Positions 1 through 7,165 of a stretch of DNA of 19,189 bases are shown here, in pieces. The stretch lies in assembly GCA_026692885.1 (NCBI GenBank), contig JAPLNJ010000881.1, positions 1 through 19,189 of the forward strand, in the 5' to 3' direction. Position 1 is the first letter of the stretch. The number at the start of each line of letters is the position of its first letter. The notes under the pieces were generated by a model, which had not been told where the DNA came from, searched no databases, and saw nothing but the letters and a program-made list of their open reading frames with translations. This DNA comes from Planctomycetota bacterium. Lineage in GTDB: Bacteria; Planctomycetota; Planctomycetia; Pirellulales; Pirellulaceae. The position numbers were made by a program, and so were the translations under genes.

Positions 1-2
1 CA

Positions 3-794
3 GCGGTGCAGTCGGGCGGCTATCCAGAAGGCGTGGAACGGATGAAGAAGCTCGCGGAAGGCCTTGCGGCCGAGCCGTCCAATGCCAAGCTCGCCGCCTA
101 TGTCACGTGGCGTTACCTGACGGCCGACTACGCGCGCAGTCTGATGCAGGCGAACACAGACTATCCCAAGGTCCAAGAGAAATGGATCGGCGATGTGCGC
201 AAATTCGTCGACGACTTCCCGCGGGCCGAAGACACGGCGGAGGCGATGCTGCAGTTGGCCGTGAGCCACGAGTTCGCGGGCAAGGCGGACGACGCGGTCA
301 CCTGGTACAGCAAAATCGCCGCCCAGTTCCCCAGCGCAGACGTCGCCAAGAAAGCCGCAGGTGCCAAACGTCGGCTGGAGAGTGTCGGGAAACCGATCGA
401 ACTGGAAGGTCCCACGTTGGACGGCACAACGCTATCGTTGAACGCCTACCGCGGACGGGTGGTGTTGATCCAGTATTGGGCGACCTGGTGCGAGCCGTGC
501 AAGCTGGACATGACTGTCGTGAAACAACTGCAGGCCAAGTATGCGAAGCAAGGCTTCGCGGTGATTGGTGTGGACCTGGACGGCGACCGCGCGTTGGCCG
601 ACAATTACGTGCGCACCAATCCCGTGCCCTGGAAGCAGATCTACGAACCGGGCGGACTTGATAGCCGGTTGGCGCAGGAATTGGGTATCATCACGCTGCC
701 GACGATGATCCTGGTCGACCGTGAGGGCAAAGTCCTGAACCGCAACATCCACGCAGGCGAACTGGATGACGAACTGGGCAAGCGACTGCAGTAG
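3..794 (+). CDS. TlpA/ResA-like thioredoxin-fold protein, 5' end outside window
   Basis: This is the C-terminal part of a thiol-disulfide oxidoreductase, probably exported and acting on cysteines of envelope proteins. The frame is open to the left edge; a GTG at 6 exists, but the codon before it is also open, so the real start lies upstream. The first ~125 residues are helical and TPR-like, with an FP-x-A-ED repeat pattern of the tetratricopeptide type. A thioredoxin domain follows, starting near the segment LEGPTLDGTTLSLNAYRG. The redox motif WCEPC is encoded at 486-500, preceded by the typical YWAT, and the cis-proline motif is TLPT before MILVDREGKV. TPR-like plus redoxin architectures are common in planctomycetes. 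The TAG stop at 792-794 is the first codon of a 9-bp duplication created by a repeat element. The redoxin fold is confident; the substrate is unknown. Confidence 0.9.
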   Translation, partial: AVQSGGYPEGVERMKKLAEGLAAEPSNAKLAAYVTWRYLTADYARSLMQANTDYPKVQEKWIGDVRKFVDDFPRAEDTAEAMLQLAVSHEFAGKADDAVTWYSKIAAQFPSADVAKKAAGAKRRLESVGKPIELEGPTLDGTTLSLNAYRGRVVLIQYWATWCEPCKLDMTVVKQLQAKYAKQGFAVIGVDLDGDRALADNYVRTNPVPWKQIYEPGGLDSRLAQELGIITLPTMILVDREGKVLNRNIHAGELDDELGKRLQ

Positions 795-800
795 TCCAGC
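792..800. repeat. Left copy of 9-bp flanking direct repeat (TAGTCCAGC)
   Basis: The direct repeat is identical to 1043-1051 and directly abuts the terminal inverted repeat of the element. Its first three bases are the stop codon of the thioredoxin gene, so the insertion left the protein end intact. Confidence 0.75.
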
Positions 801-1042
801 GGCCTTGATCGGAACTTTGCCCATCGTAACCCGAAGCATCAGCGAGGAAGAGCGGCGTTTTCATCGCTGACGCGTCGGGTTGCGATGATCCGCTGCTAGC
901 GTTTTGCCCAACATTCCGATCAAGGCCTGCCCATCGTAACCCGCCGCGTCAGTAAGGAAAAGAGCGGCGTTTCCTCGTTGACGCTGTAGGTTGCGATGAT
1001 TCGCTCGCTGCTAGCGTTTTGCGCAACGTTCCGATCAAGGGC
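801..1042. repeat. Composite inverted-repeat (MITE/REP-like) element with 9-bp flanking duplication
   Basis: The left terminus GGCCTTGATCGGAAC (801-815) is matched at 14 of 15 positions by the reverse complement of the right terminus (1028-1042). The 9-mer TAGTCCAGC flanks the element on both sides, at 792-800 and 1043-1051, as expected of a target-site duplication. Inside is a second right-end copy (912-926) and two successive copies of a core containing GCCCATCGTAACCC, an inner hairpin (gaagc.tcagcgaggaa paired with ttc.tcgctgacgc) and GCTGCTAGCGTTTTG. It therefore looks like two units sharing one terminus. No transposase is encoded, so it is probably non-autonomous. Related copies lie at 4537-4570 and 9503-9630. 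Confidence 0.85.
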
Positions 1043-1051
1043 TAGTCCAGC
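1043..1051. repeat. Right copy of 9-bp flanking direct repeat (TAGTCCAGC)
   Basis: This is the matching copy of 792-800 on the other side of the element. An 8-base version (TAGTCCAG) also occurs at 3632-3639 without a visible element; that copy may be chance. Confidence 0.75.
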
Positions 1052-1079
1052 TGATTTCTTTCAATTCTGCGAACGCTAG

Positions 1080-1255
1080 GGGGCCAGTGTCCTCTGTCAC
1101 GAGACCTTCTTCGTCAGCCTCTTGGCGATGGGACTGACCACCGTGCTGGCCATTCTCCAGGGCCAGGCTGGCTGTCTGGGGCTGCGATCCTTGGCGTGAT
1201 GTTGGTGGGGGCTACCTTCGACGCGCGTTCATCTCGTCGTGCGCTGGAACGCTGA
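1080..1255 (+). pseudogene. Possible decayed fragment of a membrane-protein gene
   Basis: After an in-frame TAG at 1077, the frame reads a hydrophobic helix-like peptide (segment HETFFVSLLAMGLTTVLAI) up to about 1176. One frameshift there (1176 to 1178) brings in a second hydrophobic stretch, GAAILGVMLVGATF, followed by a basic tail and a TGA at 1253-1255. Two consecutive membrane-helix-like segments and a charged tail in adjacent frames suggest the C-terminal remnant of a small membrane protein with one indel. I do not recognise the family. The segment has no start codon or ribosome-binding site. It could also be fortuitous GC-rich coding-like sequence. Confidence 0.35.
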
Positions 1256-1435
1256 CGCGATCGGGAAGACCAGCAAAATCGAAAAAATCCTACTTCCCGG
1301 TGCGACCGGTAACCGACAACTAATACTGGGCAACTTGATCGCCCGCCGACCTTGCGCTGGGGAACCGGAGTAGGGTTACCGCTGTCGCCACACGGACGAC
1401 AGAAATCGGCTTGGCGGACTTGGCGATGGTGCGGC

Positions 1436-1470
1436 CCAGTTCACCTACTGGAGGTAGGGAACCGAACTGG
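1436..1470 (+). promoter_or_regulatory. Nested stem-loop in the leader of the BON-repeat gene
   Basis: The outer arms CCAGTTC (1436-1442) and GAACTGG (1464-1470) enclose inner arms CCTAC (1444-1448) and GTAGG (1454-1458). The structure lies about 130 nt upstream of the chosen start. The role is unknown; mRNA stability or attenuation are possibilities. In the rest of 1256-1596 I see no convincing promoter; the best -10-like hexamer is TAATAC at 1321 without a partner. Confidence 0.4.
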
Positions 1471-1596
1471 ACAGATTCCCGGCATTTCTTTGTCCACGCC
1501 CCGCGGTGCCTCGGCACAGGAGGGAATCGCCGAGGCGGACCGGGACCAGGGACAAAGATCAGCATGAAGGCAAGGCTTTTTTCAGGGAGGGGACTC

Positions 1597-3621
1597 ATGC
1601 GACGGCTAGTTGTTGGATTGGCCATCATCTCTCTTGCCGCGATCGCGCTCTCCTGGGCGCAGGCGGACGATCAAGAGATCGCCAAGGAGATCACGGAGCG
1701 ACTGAAACAAGAACAAGAAGTCGGTCACCTAAGCGACTTCGATATCAATCTGAAGGTGGCCGACGGAAATGTGTTGCTCAAGGGGCACGTCACGTCTCAG
1801 GAACAGCAGAAATTGGCGCTAGAGACGGCCCGCAGCGCCAAAGGCGTCAAACACGTGGTCAGCGACCTACAAATCACTCCTGCCACACCGAGCACAGACG
1901 CGGCCAAAACCGCAGCCGACACGTCTGCGGCGGAAGTTCCCGCCGACGGCAGTCCGGTTAGCGACTCGCAGATTGGCGAGCAGCTTTCGGCGGAACTCAA
2001 ACGCCGGAAAGACGCCGGGGAATTGAAAGGCTTCGGCCTGGGGATTTCCGTGAAGAAGGGGGTGGTCGTACTGCGTGGGCGAGTTTCCAGCGCGGAACAG
2101 TTACAGTTGGCGTTGGACGCGGCCAAGCAGACCCCGGGCGTCTGTGACGTGGTCAGCCACGTGGTCGTGGTCGCCGACGTCGCACCTCACGACAACCCGC
2201 CGTCGTCCGAGGCTGCACATCTGGTCGCCTCCGGAAAAGAGCGGCGAGATGAGGAGATCAGCCAAGAAATCGCGATAGCGGTCAAGGCCCAGAAGGCCGC
2301 CGGCAAACTGAAAGCCTTTGACATCGACCTCGCCGTAGAGAAGGGAGTGGCGACTTATACGGGTCAAGTGCCCACTGCCGAACAGATGAAGTTGGTCGTG
2401 GATTTGGCCCGCCAAACGCCCGGCGTTCGCGATGTCGTGAACAAACTGGTAGTCGTGTCTCCCGCCCCGCAGGCGAAGGAGGAGGAGACGGCAGAACCGC
2501 AAGCGGTGGCTGCGTCTCCGGCCCAAGCGGCTGCTCCCACGGATGACGATATCGCCCGCCGCATCGCCGCCAGTCTGAAGGAACAGCAGGCTGCGGGAAA
2601 CCTGAAAGGTTTCGACATTGATGCGGTCGTCGAGAATGGCATCGTGACGTACAGCGGACACGTCGCCAACGCCGCCCAACTCCAGAGGGCGATGAACGTG
2701 GCTCGGCAGATGCAGGGGGTGCGGGATGTCGTCAGCCAGCTGGTGCTTCCCGAAGCACCCGCCAAGACAAGGCCTGCGGAGGCTGAGGTAGCACAAGCTG
2801 CCCCCAAGGTAACGCCAGCCGCCATCGAGGTAACATTGGCCGACACCAAGGTAGCACAAGCGGCCCCCGAGGAAACGGCCACTCAGCCGATCGTGACATC
2901 GGCGAGCTACCACAGCGAGCGATCCGACGCCCCGGCGACGGACTGTGCGGTGGAAGATCAGCGGATTGGCGAAGAGCTGACCGCCGGACTCGATGAAGCC
3001 AAACGCACCGGCAATCTGCGTGGTTTCGGGATCAGCGTCCGTGTCGAGCGTAGCAACGTCTGGCTGCAAGGCCGGGTGTCGTCCGCAGAACAGCGACAGC
3101 TGGCTGCCGACATCGCTCGTAGCGTCCCGGGGGCGGGCCGGATTACGAACGACCTATCTGTGAGACCAGTCAGCATGGTTGTTCCGACAGCCTACCAAGG
3201 CGCCTACGTCGAGTACCCGTCCGCGGCGAATGGCAACGGGCCGGTCCCGGTCCCGGTCCCGGCACCGCGGCCGCTGGGTGCGGTGCAAACCGCAGCCTAC
3301 CTGGGCGGGGCCGTCGTGGCGGCTCCCTTTATGGCGATCAGCCAGGCAGTCGAAGGCTCTCCGATCCCGGCTCACATGCCGAGTCCGGGGGCCGCTCAAG
3401 TCCCGGCTCGGTACGACCACCCGAATCTGCCGGGCTATGCTTGGCCCTCGTACGCCGCGTACCCAAACTACGCTGCGGTCACCTATCCCAAGCAGTACTC
3501 ACCAACCGCTTGGCCCTACATTGGTCCCTTCTACCCGTATCCCCAGGTTCCGCTGGGATGGCGTAAAGTGACTCTGAAATGGGACGACGGTTGGTGGCAG
3601 CTGAACTTTAAGAGCAAGTAA
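1597..3621 (+). CDS. Exported protein with five tandem BON domains and Tyr/Pro-rich C-terminus
   Basis: This 674-residue exported protein probably works in the periplasm or at the cell surface. ATG 1597 is preferred over 1564 and over the longer frame from 1411: it follows AGGGAGGGG closely and opens a clear signal peptide (MRRLVVGLAIISLAAIALSW, cleavage near AQA-DD). Five BON repeats lie at about residues 25-93, 122-192, 217-287, 315-384 and 452-522. Each has the pattern I-x(3)-I/L, AG-x-LK-x-F, a beta pair V-x-G-x-V and a closing helix with PGV-x-DVV. BON domains (OsmY family) are associated with phospholipid or envelope binding. The linkers are Ala/Pro/Glu-rich with repeated KVAQAAP units. 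Residues ~530-640 are rich in Pro, Tyr and Ala and include a VPVPVP microrepeat. The protein ends in an aromatic motif (GWRKVTLKWDDGWWQLNF) that I associate with planctomycete exported proteins. The exact function is unknown. Confidence 0.88.
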   Translation: MRRLVVGLAIISLAAIALSWAQADDQEIAKEITERLKQEQEVGHLSDFDINLKVADGNVLLKGHVTSQEQQKLALETARSAKGVKHVVSDLQITPATPSTDAAKTAADTSAAEVPADGSPVSDSQIGEQLSAELKRRKDAGELKGFGLGISVKKGVVVLRGRVSSAEQLQLALDAAKQTPGVCDVVSHVVVVADVAPHDNPPSSEAAHLVASGKERRDEEISQEIAIAVKAQKAAGKLKAFDIDLAVEKGVATYTGQVPTAEQMKLVVDLARQTPGVRDVVNKLVVVSPAPQAKEEETAEPQAVAASPAQAAAPTDDDIARRIAASLKEQQAAGNLKGFDIDAVVENGIVTYSGHVANAAQLQRAMNVARQMQGVRDVVSQLVLPEAPAKTRPAEAEVAQAAPKVTPAAIEVTLADTKVAQAAPEETATQPIVTSASYHSERSDAPATDCAVEDQRIGEELTAGLDEAKRTGNLRGFGISVRVERSNVWLQGRVSSAEQRQLAADIARSVPGAGRITNDLSVRPVSMVVPTAYQGAYVEYPSAANGNGPVPVPVPAPRPLGAVQTAAYLGGAVVAAPFMAISQAVEGSPIPAHMPSPGAAQVPARYDHPNLPGYAWPSYAAYPNYAAVTYPKQYSPTAWPYIGPFYPYPQVPLGWRKVTLKWDDGWWQLNFKSK

Positions 3622-3659
3622 GCTCTAGGGTTAGTCCAGTTCGACGTGAGGACCTCCAG

Positions 3660-3694
3660 ACCTCTGCCGGGTGTCATCCCGGCAGAGGTTTTTT
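3660..3694 (+). terminator. Strong intrinsic terminator of the BON-repeat gene
   Basis: An 11-bp perfect stem, CCTCTGCCGGG (3661-3671) with CCCGGCAGAGG (3678-3688), has a 6-nt loop and is followed directly by six T residues (3689-3694). It lies 38 bases after the stop codon. Confidence 0.95.
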
Positions 3695-3752
3695 GCTGGA
3701 CAGACCCTTGAGCACAACTGCTTTTTCCGGATTTACCAGAAAAAGCTGCAGG

Positions 3753-3782
3753 TTTACCCCAGATTGACACGATATTTATAGT
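3753..3782 (+). promoter_or_regulatory. Candidate promoter for the lipoprotein gene
   Basis: The best -10 is TATAGT (3777-3782), with TTTACC (3753-3758) 18 bp upstream. A perfect TTGACA (3764-3769) also occurs, but it has no -10 at proper spacing. The region is an AT-rich island in GC-rich DNA between a terminator and a start codon. A short inverted repeat, GCTTTTTC (3720-3727) with GAAAAAGC (3739-3746), lies just upstream and could be an operator. Confidence 0.35.
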
Positions 3783-3815
3783 CAGGCACCAGTCGAAACT
3801 TCAAGGGCCAAGTCC

Positions 3816-4391
3816 ATGTCGCGCAAGACGTTCTACTTCGCCATTTGCACGTTGTTGGCCTGTGTTAGCCTGAGTAACACGGGATGTGTCCACCTGACCA
3901 GCGGTAACTCGCTAGGCATCATGGCGATCCCAATTCCGGTCAGCCCCTACTACCAGAAGCGCCCCGAAGACAAGGCTTGGGAAAAGGAACGCTACGAGAG
4001 CGCGCCGATCTTGGGACCGCTCACGGCAGGCGGACCGACCATCGCGCTGGATGAACCCAGTGATGACGAGGTCATGCGGTCCTTTGAACGGGCCCGTCCG
4101 ACTCAGGGCGGTCTGCCGCTGCTGCACGAGATCCAACGCAACAACGTGCGGATTGTGAAAGAGAAAATTGCCGACTATGTGGATCCGCCGCGCGTCGTAC
4201 CGTTGATCGGCCCAACCCAGCTGCACCACGCGCACTACAAGTGCACCGTCTACTACAGCGAGACGATTAAGGTGGGCTGGCCGATTCCCCACACCACGCG
4301 GGACGAGGACGCAGTCGAAGTCATCTACATCGACCACAACCACTTCCACATGGTGGGCAACGTCGACGCCGGCAGCGCGACGAACTACTAG
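3816..4391 (+). CDS. Conserved planctomycete-type lipoprotein/secreted protein of unknown function
   Basis: This 191-residue protein begins with a signal peptide (MSRKTFYFAICTLLACVSLS) ending in SNTGC. Cys24 is a plausible lipidation site, although the -3 position (Asn) is poor for a lipobox. The mature part has no enzyme motif I know. It contains a Pro-rich start (IPIPVSPYYQK), an acidic segment with PSDDEVMRSFERARP, the stretch QRNNVRIVKEKIADYVDPPR, and a His/Tyr-rich end with QLHHAHYKCTVYYSE and YIDHNHFHMVG. I recognise this overall pattern as one conserved among planctomycetes, but only from memory. The clustered His residues could bind metal, which is speculation. ATG 3816 follows AAGGG at loose spacing. 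The gene is transcribed alone, between a terminator and a repeat-rich gap. Confidence 0.8.
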   Translation: MSRKTFYFAICTLLACVSLSNTGCVHLTSGNSLGIMAIPIPVSPYYQKRPEDKAWEKERYESAPILGPLTAGGPTIALDEPSDDEVMRSFERARPTQGGLPLLHEIQRNNVRIVKEKIADYVDPPRVVPLIGPTQLHHAHYKCTVYYSETIKVGWPIPHTTRDEDAVEVIYIDHNHFHMVGNVDAGSATNY

Positions 4392-4457
4392 CCCGGAATA
4401 TGCATGTAGGGTTGGCCAAGATCGCGCCACATCTGCTGTCAGAGCTGTCAACGGTCG

Positions 4458-4535
4458 GGGTGGCTGGCGGCTGAGCCTAAGCGAAGCCCCAGTCCCCGAT
4501 TTCCAGGGTATCGCTGCGATCTGCCCCAGCCACCC
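4458..4535. repeat. Intergenic palindromic sequence
   Basis: A 10-bp perfect inverted repeat, GGGTGGCTGG (4458-4467) with CCAGCCACCC (4526-4535), encloses 58 bp. It sits directly beside the solitary repeat end at 4537-4570. It may be a separate repeat family or the scrambled remainder of an element. Confidence 0.5.
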
Positions 4536-4536
4536 T

Positions 4537-4570
4537 TCTGCTAGCAGTTGGCAACCTTCCGATCAAGGCC
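4537..4570. repeat. Solo end of the GGCCTTGATCGGAAC repeat family
   Basis: The reverse complement reads GGCCTTGATCGGAAGGTTG followed by CAACTGCTAGCAG. It matches the terminal arm and the adjacent GCTAGCAG motif of the elements at 801-1042 and 9503-9630. Only one end is present. It finishes 7 bp before the start codon of the DUF2079 gene, so it forms part of that gene's leader. Confidence 0.7.
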
Positions 4571-4577
4571 CACGACG

Positions 4578-6731
4578 ATGCTTGCCATGGTGCCTGCGAA
4601 CCGTCCCGTTTCTCGTGTCTTATTGCCACGCCGCCGTCGGACGGCCGCGGCCGTCCTGGCCGGGTTCGGGTGGGCCTGGGCCTACGGCCTGATCGCCACG
4701 CACGAACATCTGCTGGAACAGTACTACGTTTTCTGTTCCTGGGACCGTCTGTGGGGCTGCATCGGACTGCCGGCTGGGCAGTTGGCACTGACATTCGGCT
4801 TGGCGGTCGTCTGGACACTCGTCTGCCTTGAGCGTGCGAACCAAAATGGCCGTGCTTTCCCTCGCCCGCTATGTTGGCTGGCGGCGGCCTATGTGATTCC
4901 GCTGCTCGACGTGTTGCGCATCGCAGGGGTGCCTGTCCCGCTGAGCTTCCTCGAACCGTTGGGGTTCATCGCCTTGACCGGTTTCGTGGCGGCCGATCTC
5001 GCCCAAGGTTCGCCGAGCCTCGCACGGTTCGCGCCGCGGGTCCACCGGTTCGCTTGGCTGGGACTGGTCTGGTTGCTGACGGTGGCGGCAGGCGTCTGGT
5101 GGTACGGACAGGGGCTGGCCGCCTACGACAGCTACTTACTTGGCTATCACGACTTCGGCCATTTTGCTTGGCGTGTGGCAAACACCTGGGAGGGACGCGG
5201 ATTCCTACAGGAGACGCCCAGCTTGCCGGCCTTCTGGGATCACTTCAATCCAGGCTTGGCACTGCTGGCGCCGCTGTGGGGCTTATGGCCGGATGCCCAG
5301 CTGTTCATCTTGCTGCAGGCGATTTGCCTGGCCCTCCCGGCGCCCTTGGTGTTCGGGATAGCACGCGTCTGGGGCGCTCGAGAGTCGGCCTCGGCGGCGT
5401 GGTCCGTAAGTTACCTGTTGGTCCCCAGCGTGAGTCAACTGAATTTGAACTTCTCCTACGGCTGGCATCCGGTCAGCATGGCCCTGCCCTTGATCTTCCT
5501 GGCCGTGTGGCTGCTCTTGAAGCGGCAGCGGACCGCGGCGTTGGTGGCCATGCTCTTAGCGTGCAGCTTCGAAGAGACTATCGTGGTGGCGATGGCCTGT
5601 TTGTGCTTCGCCTTGACGCTGCAGGCCTGGTGGCTGCGGCCGCGGCAGGCAACCCTCCTCGAAACGGCAACGGAGCACGTCTCCGAATTCGTGTTGGCTC
5701 AGCGACTGCCGACCTGGGGCTGGTTGACGCTGGGGGCGGCGCTGACCGCGGCGTTTCTCGTGGTTTTCAAAGTCGCTGGATTCGCGCAATTTCAGACCGG
5801 GCGATTCTCGAACTTGGGGAATTCCTGCGCCGAGATTGCACTCTCGCCCTGGCTTCGCCCAAGGGACTTCTGGGGACAGATCCTCCGGGTCGAATCGCTC
5901 TACTACCTGCTGGCGCTCACCCTGCCGCTTGGGTTTCGCTCGGTGGTTCGCGGCTGGCCGATGTTGCTCGCGGCCGCACTGCCGGTGGGAGTCCTATTGG
6001 CGTGGCAACGTCCCGCCGCGACTTGTATTGCCTTTCAGTACGTGACCACACTGATCCCGGTCCTCCTGCTGGCCGCCCTGTCGGGAGCCAGCCGAGGCGA
6101 CGTGGTTTTGGCACAGAAGACTGACGCCGCCCAACCGGAGCGGCGTCTGTTCGTAGGCGGAATCGCGGCGATCGCCGCCGGCCTTGTGGCGTCGACTTTT
6201 TTCGGGGCCCTACCGTGGAGCAGTCCGACGCTCAGCGTCTTGTTGGCTAGGACTTATGTCGCGGAGCACGGTCGCGAGTCGACGTCTTCGCTGGCATCCT
6301 CGAAACGCACCGAGACGCCCAATCCTCGGGCGGTGGGCACCGAGGCCAATGCCCTGCTCCAGGAGATCGTGGCCTTGGTCGGTGATCGCGATGCGGCGGT
6401 GCTAGCCAGCGGGCGGATTGCCTCCCATCTGCTGAGGGTCCGTCGGCTCGAGTCCGTGGAACAGGGTTACGATCGTTGGCAGGCGTTAGCGTGGGAGGCT
6501 GGCGAGGGCAGTGCCGCCGTGGAGGTTTTCGATTGGGTCGTCCTGGACATGCAGGAGGAGTTTCAACAATCCCACCAGAAAATGCAGTTCTGCTTGGATC
6601 AGGCGCTGCGCGCGGGATACCAAACGTGGCGTTCTGGGCACGGGATTATGGTGTTGGCACGCGGCAGGACCGGCGCGCGGGAGGCACCAGCCCCCCCGCG
6701 ATCCGGTTCGGCAACGTCAGTCGGGGGCTGA
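4578..6731 (+). CDS. DUF2079 family multi-pass membrane protein
   Basis: This 717-residue integral membrane protein has many hydrophobic helices (about 24-42, 65-83, 98-115, 125-140, 158-174, 228-262, 297-314, 320-350 and several more to ~560). Motifs of the DUF2079 family are visible: HDFGHFAWRVANTWEGRGF (191-209), FWDHFNPGLALLAPLW (219-234), SYGWHPVSMALPL (293-305) and an acidic pair in CSFEETIVVAMA (329-340), where relatives usually have KED or RED. The fold resembles GT-C glycosyltransferases, so a lipid-linked sugar transfer role is possible but unproven. ATG 4578 is chosen, though ATG 4587 is equally possible and neither has a clear ribosome-binding site. The longer frame from TTG 4548 would translate a repeat element and is unlikely. 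The soluble C-terminal part (~570-717) ends in an Ala/Pro/Gly-rich tail. Confidence 0.8.
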   Translation: MLAMVPANRPVSRVLLPRRRRTAAAVLAGFGWAWAYGLIATHEHLLEQYYVFCSWDRLWGCIGLPAGQLALTFGLAVVWTLVCLERANQNGRAFPRPLCWLAAAYVIPLLDVLRIAGVPVPLSFLEPLGFIALTGFVAADLAQGSPSLARFAPRVHRFAWLGLVWLLTVAAGVWWYGQGLAAYDSYLLGYHDFGHFAWRVANTWEGRGFLQETPSLPAFWDHFNPGLALLAPLWGLWPDAQLFILLQAICLALPAPLVFGIARVWGARESASAAWSVSYLLVPSVSQLNLNFSYGWHPVSMALPLIFLAVWLLLKRQRTAALVAMLLACSFEETIVVAMACLCFALTLQAWWLRPRQATLLETATEHVSEFVLAQRLPTWGWLTLGAALTAAFLVVFKVAGFAQFQTGRFSNLGNSCAEIALSPWLRPRDFWGQILRVESLYYLLALTLPLGFRSVVRGWPMLLAAALPVGVLLAWQRPAATCIAFQYVTTLIPVLLLAALSGASRGDVVLAQKTDAAQPERRLFVGGIAAIAAGLVASTFFGALPWSSPTLSVLLARTYVAEHGRESTSSLASSKRTETPNPRAVGTEANALLQEIVALVGDRDAAVLASGRIASHLLRVRRLESVEQGYDRWQALAWEAGEGSAAVEVFDWVVLDMQEEFQQSHQKMQFCLDQALRAGYQTWRSGHGIMVLARGRTGAREAPAPPRSGSATSVGG

Positions 6732-6751
6732 GGCAACTCCCGGGAAATTTT

Positions 6752-6810
6752 GTAGGTCAGCCCTTCCAGGCTGGCGCTCGGTTCGCGTCAGGCTGGAAAG
6801 CCTGACCTAC
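6752..6810. repeat. Palindromic intergenic repeat with GTAGGTCAG ends
   Basis: The arms begin GTAGGTCAG (6752-6760) and end CTGACCTAC (6802-6810). The reverse complement of the right arm matches the left arm at about 21 of 26 positions, and both contain TTCCAG. The element lies between the DUF2079 stop and the DUF423 remnant. It is a different family from the 801-1042 element. It can form a long hairpin and may help end transcription or stabilise mRNA. Confidence 0.75.
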
Positions 6811-6848
6811 TTGATTGCGGCCGCAGGCAACATTACGGAGTGCAGAAC

Positions 6849-7046
6849 ATGAACAGGGCTGCCAGGTACTGGTTGATGATCGGCGCCGTGCTGGGGTTCC
6901 TCGGAGTCGCGTTGGGCGCCTTCGGAGCGCACGGCTTAGAGCGTGTCTTTCACTCCTGGGATCTGAGCCCGGCGGAATACGCGAATCGCATGCAGAACTG
7001 GGAAGTCGCCGTCCGCTACCAGATGTACCACGCGCTGGCTTTCCTA
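6849..7046 (+). pseudogene. Truncated DUF423 (YgdD/TMEM256-like) membrane protein gene
   Basis: ATG 6849 lies 8 bases after GGAG. The first ~65 residues are a clear DUF423 start: a first membrane helix leading into LGVALGAFGAHGL, then a hydrophilic loop and the family signature VRYQMYHALA. Normal family members have about 120-130 residues and several helices. Here similarity stops right after HALAF (about 7043). The frame then runs through the terminator of the opposite-strand gene and antisense through that gene to 7505, giving an artificial low-complexity Ala/Gly/Ser tail. I read this as a deletion that removed the 3' half. Whether the short product is made is unknown. Confidence 0.75.
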
Positions 7047-7081
7047 CCACCGATTGCTGAAGTTATCGGTCAAGAAATGAC

Positions 7082-7115
7082 AAAAGGAAGGCTGCCCAGT
7101 GTGACAGCCTTCCTT
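7082..7115 (-). terminator. Intrinsic terminator of the minus-strand lipoprotein gene
   Basis: On the minus strand, an 11-bp stem AAGGAAGGCTG with CAGCCTTCCTT (plus-strand positions 7105-7115 and 7084-7094) has a 10-nt loop. The last two T of the stem and the two after it form a short T-run. It lies about 50 bp after the stop codon. Confidence 0.85.
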
Positions 7116-7165
7116 GCGAATGATGTTTCCCGTGGTCGTCGAGACGGAAGACTCCGTCCGGATGA

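Noticed and set aside
801..1042. CRISPR array
   Set aside because: There are only two imperfect units, they are internally palindromic with no regular spacers, and no cas genes are present.
2101..3069. 322-residue minus-strand frame
   Set aside because: It is antisense to the BON repeats; its apparent repeats only mirror the BON linkers.
3241..3266. Tandem GGTCCC microrepeat as a regulatory element
   Set aside because: It lies within the BON gene and simply encodes the Val-Pro run.
3632..3639. Third copy of TAGTCCAG as another insertion scar
   Set aside because: Only 8 bases match, there is no adjacent terminal repeat, and a chance hit of this length in 19 kb is not surprising.
4871..6124. 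417-residue plus-strand frame
   Set aside because: It is a shadow of the DUF2079 gene in another frame, Arg/Gly-rich, with no signal or domain.
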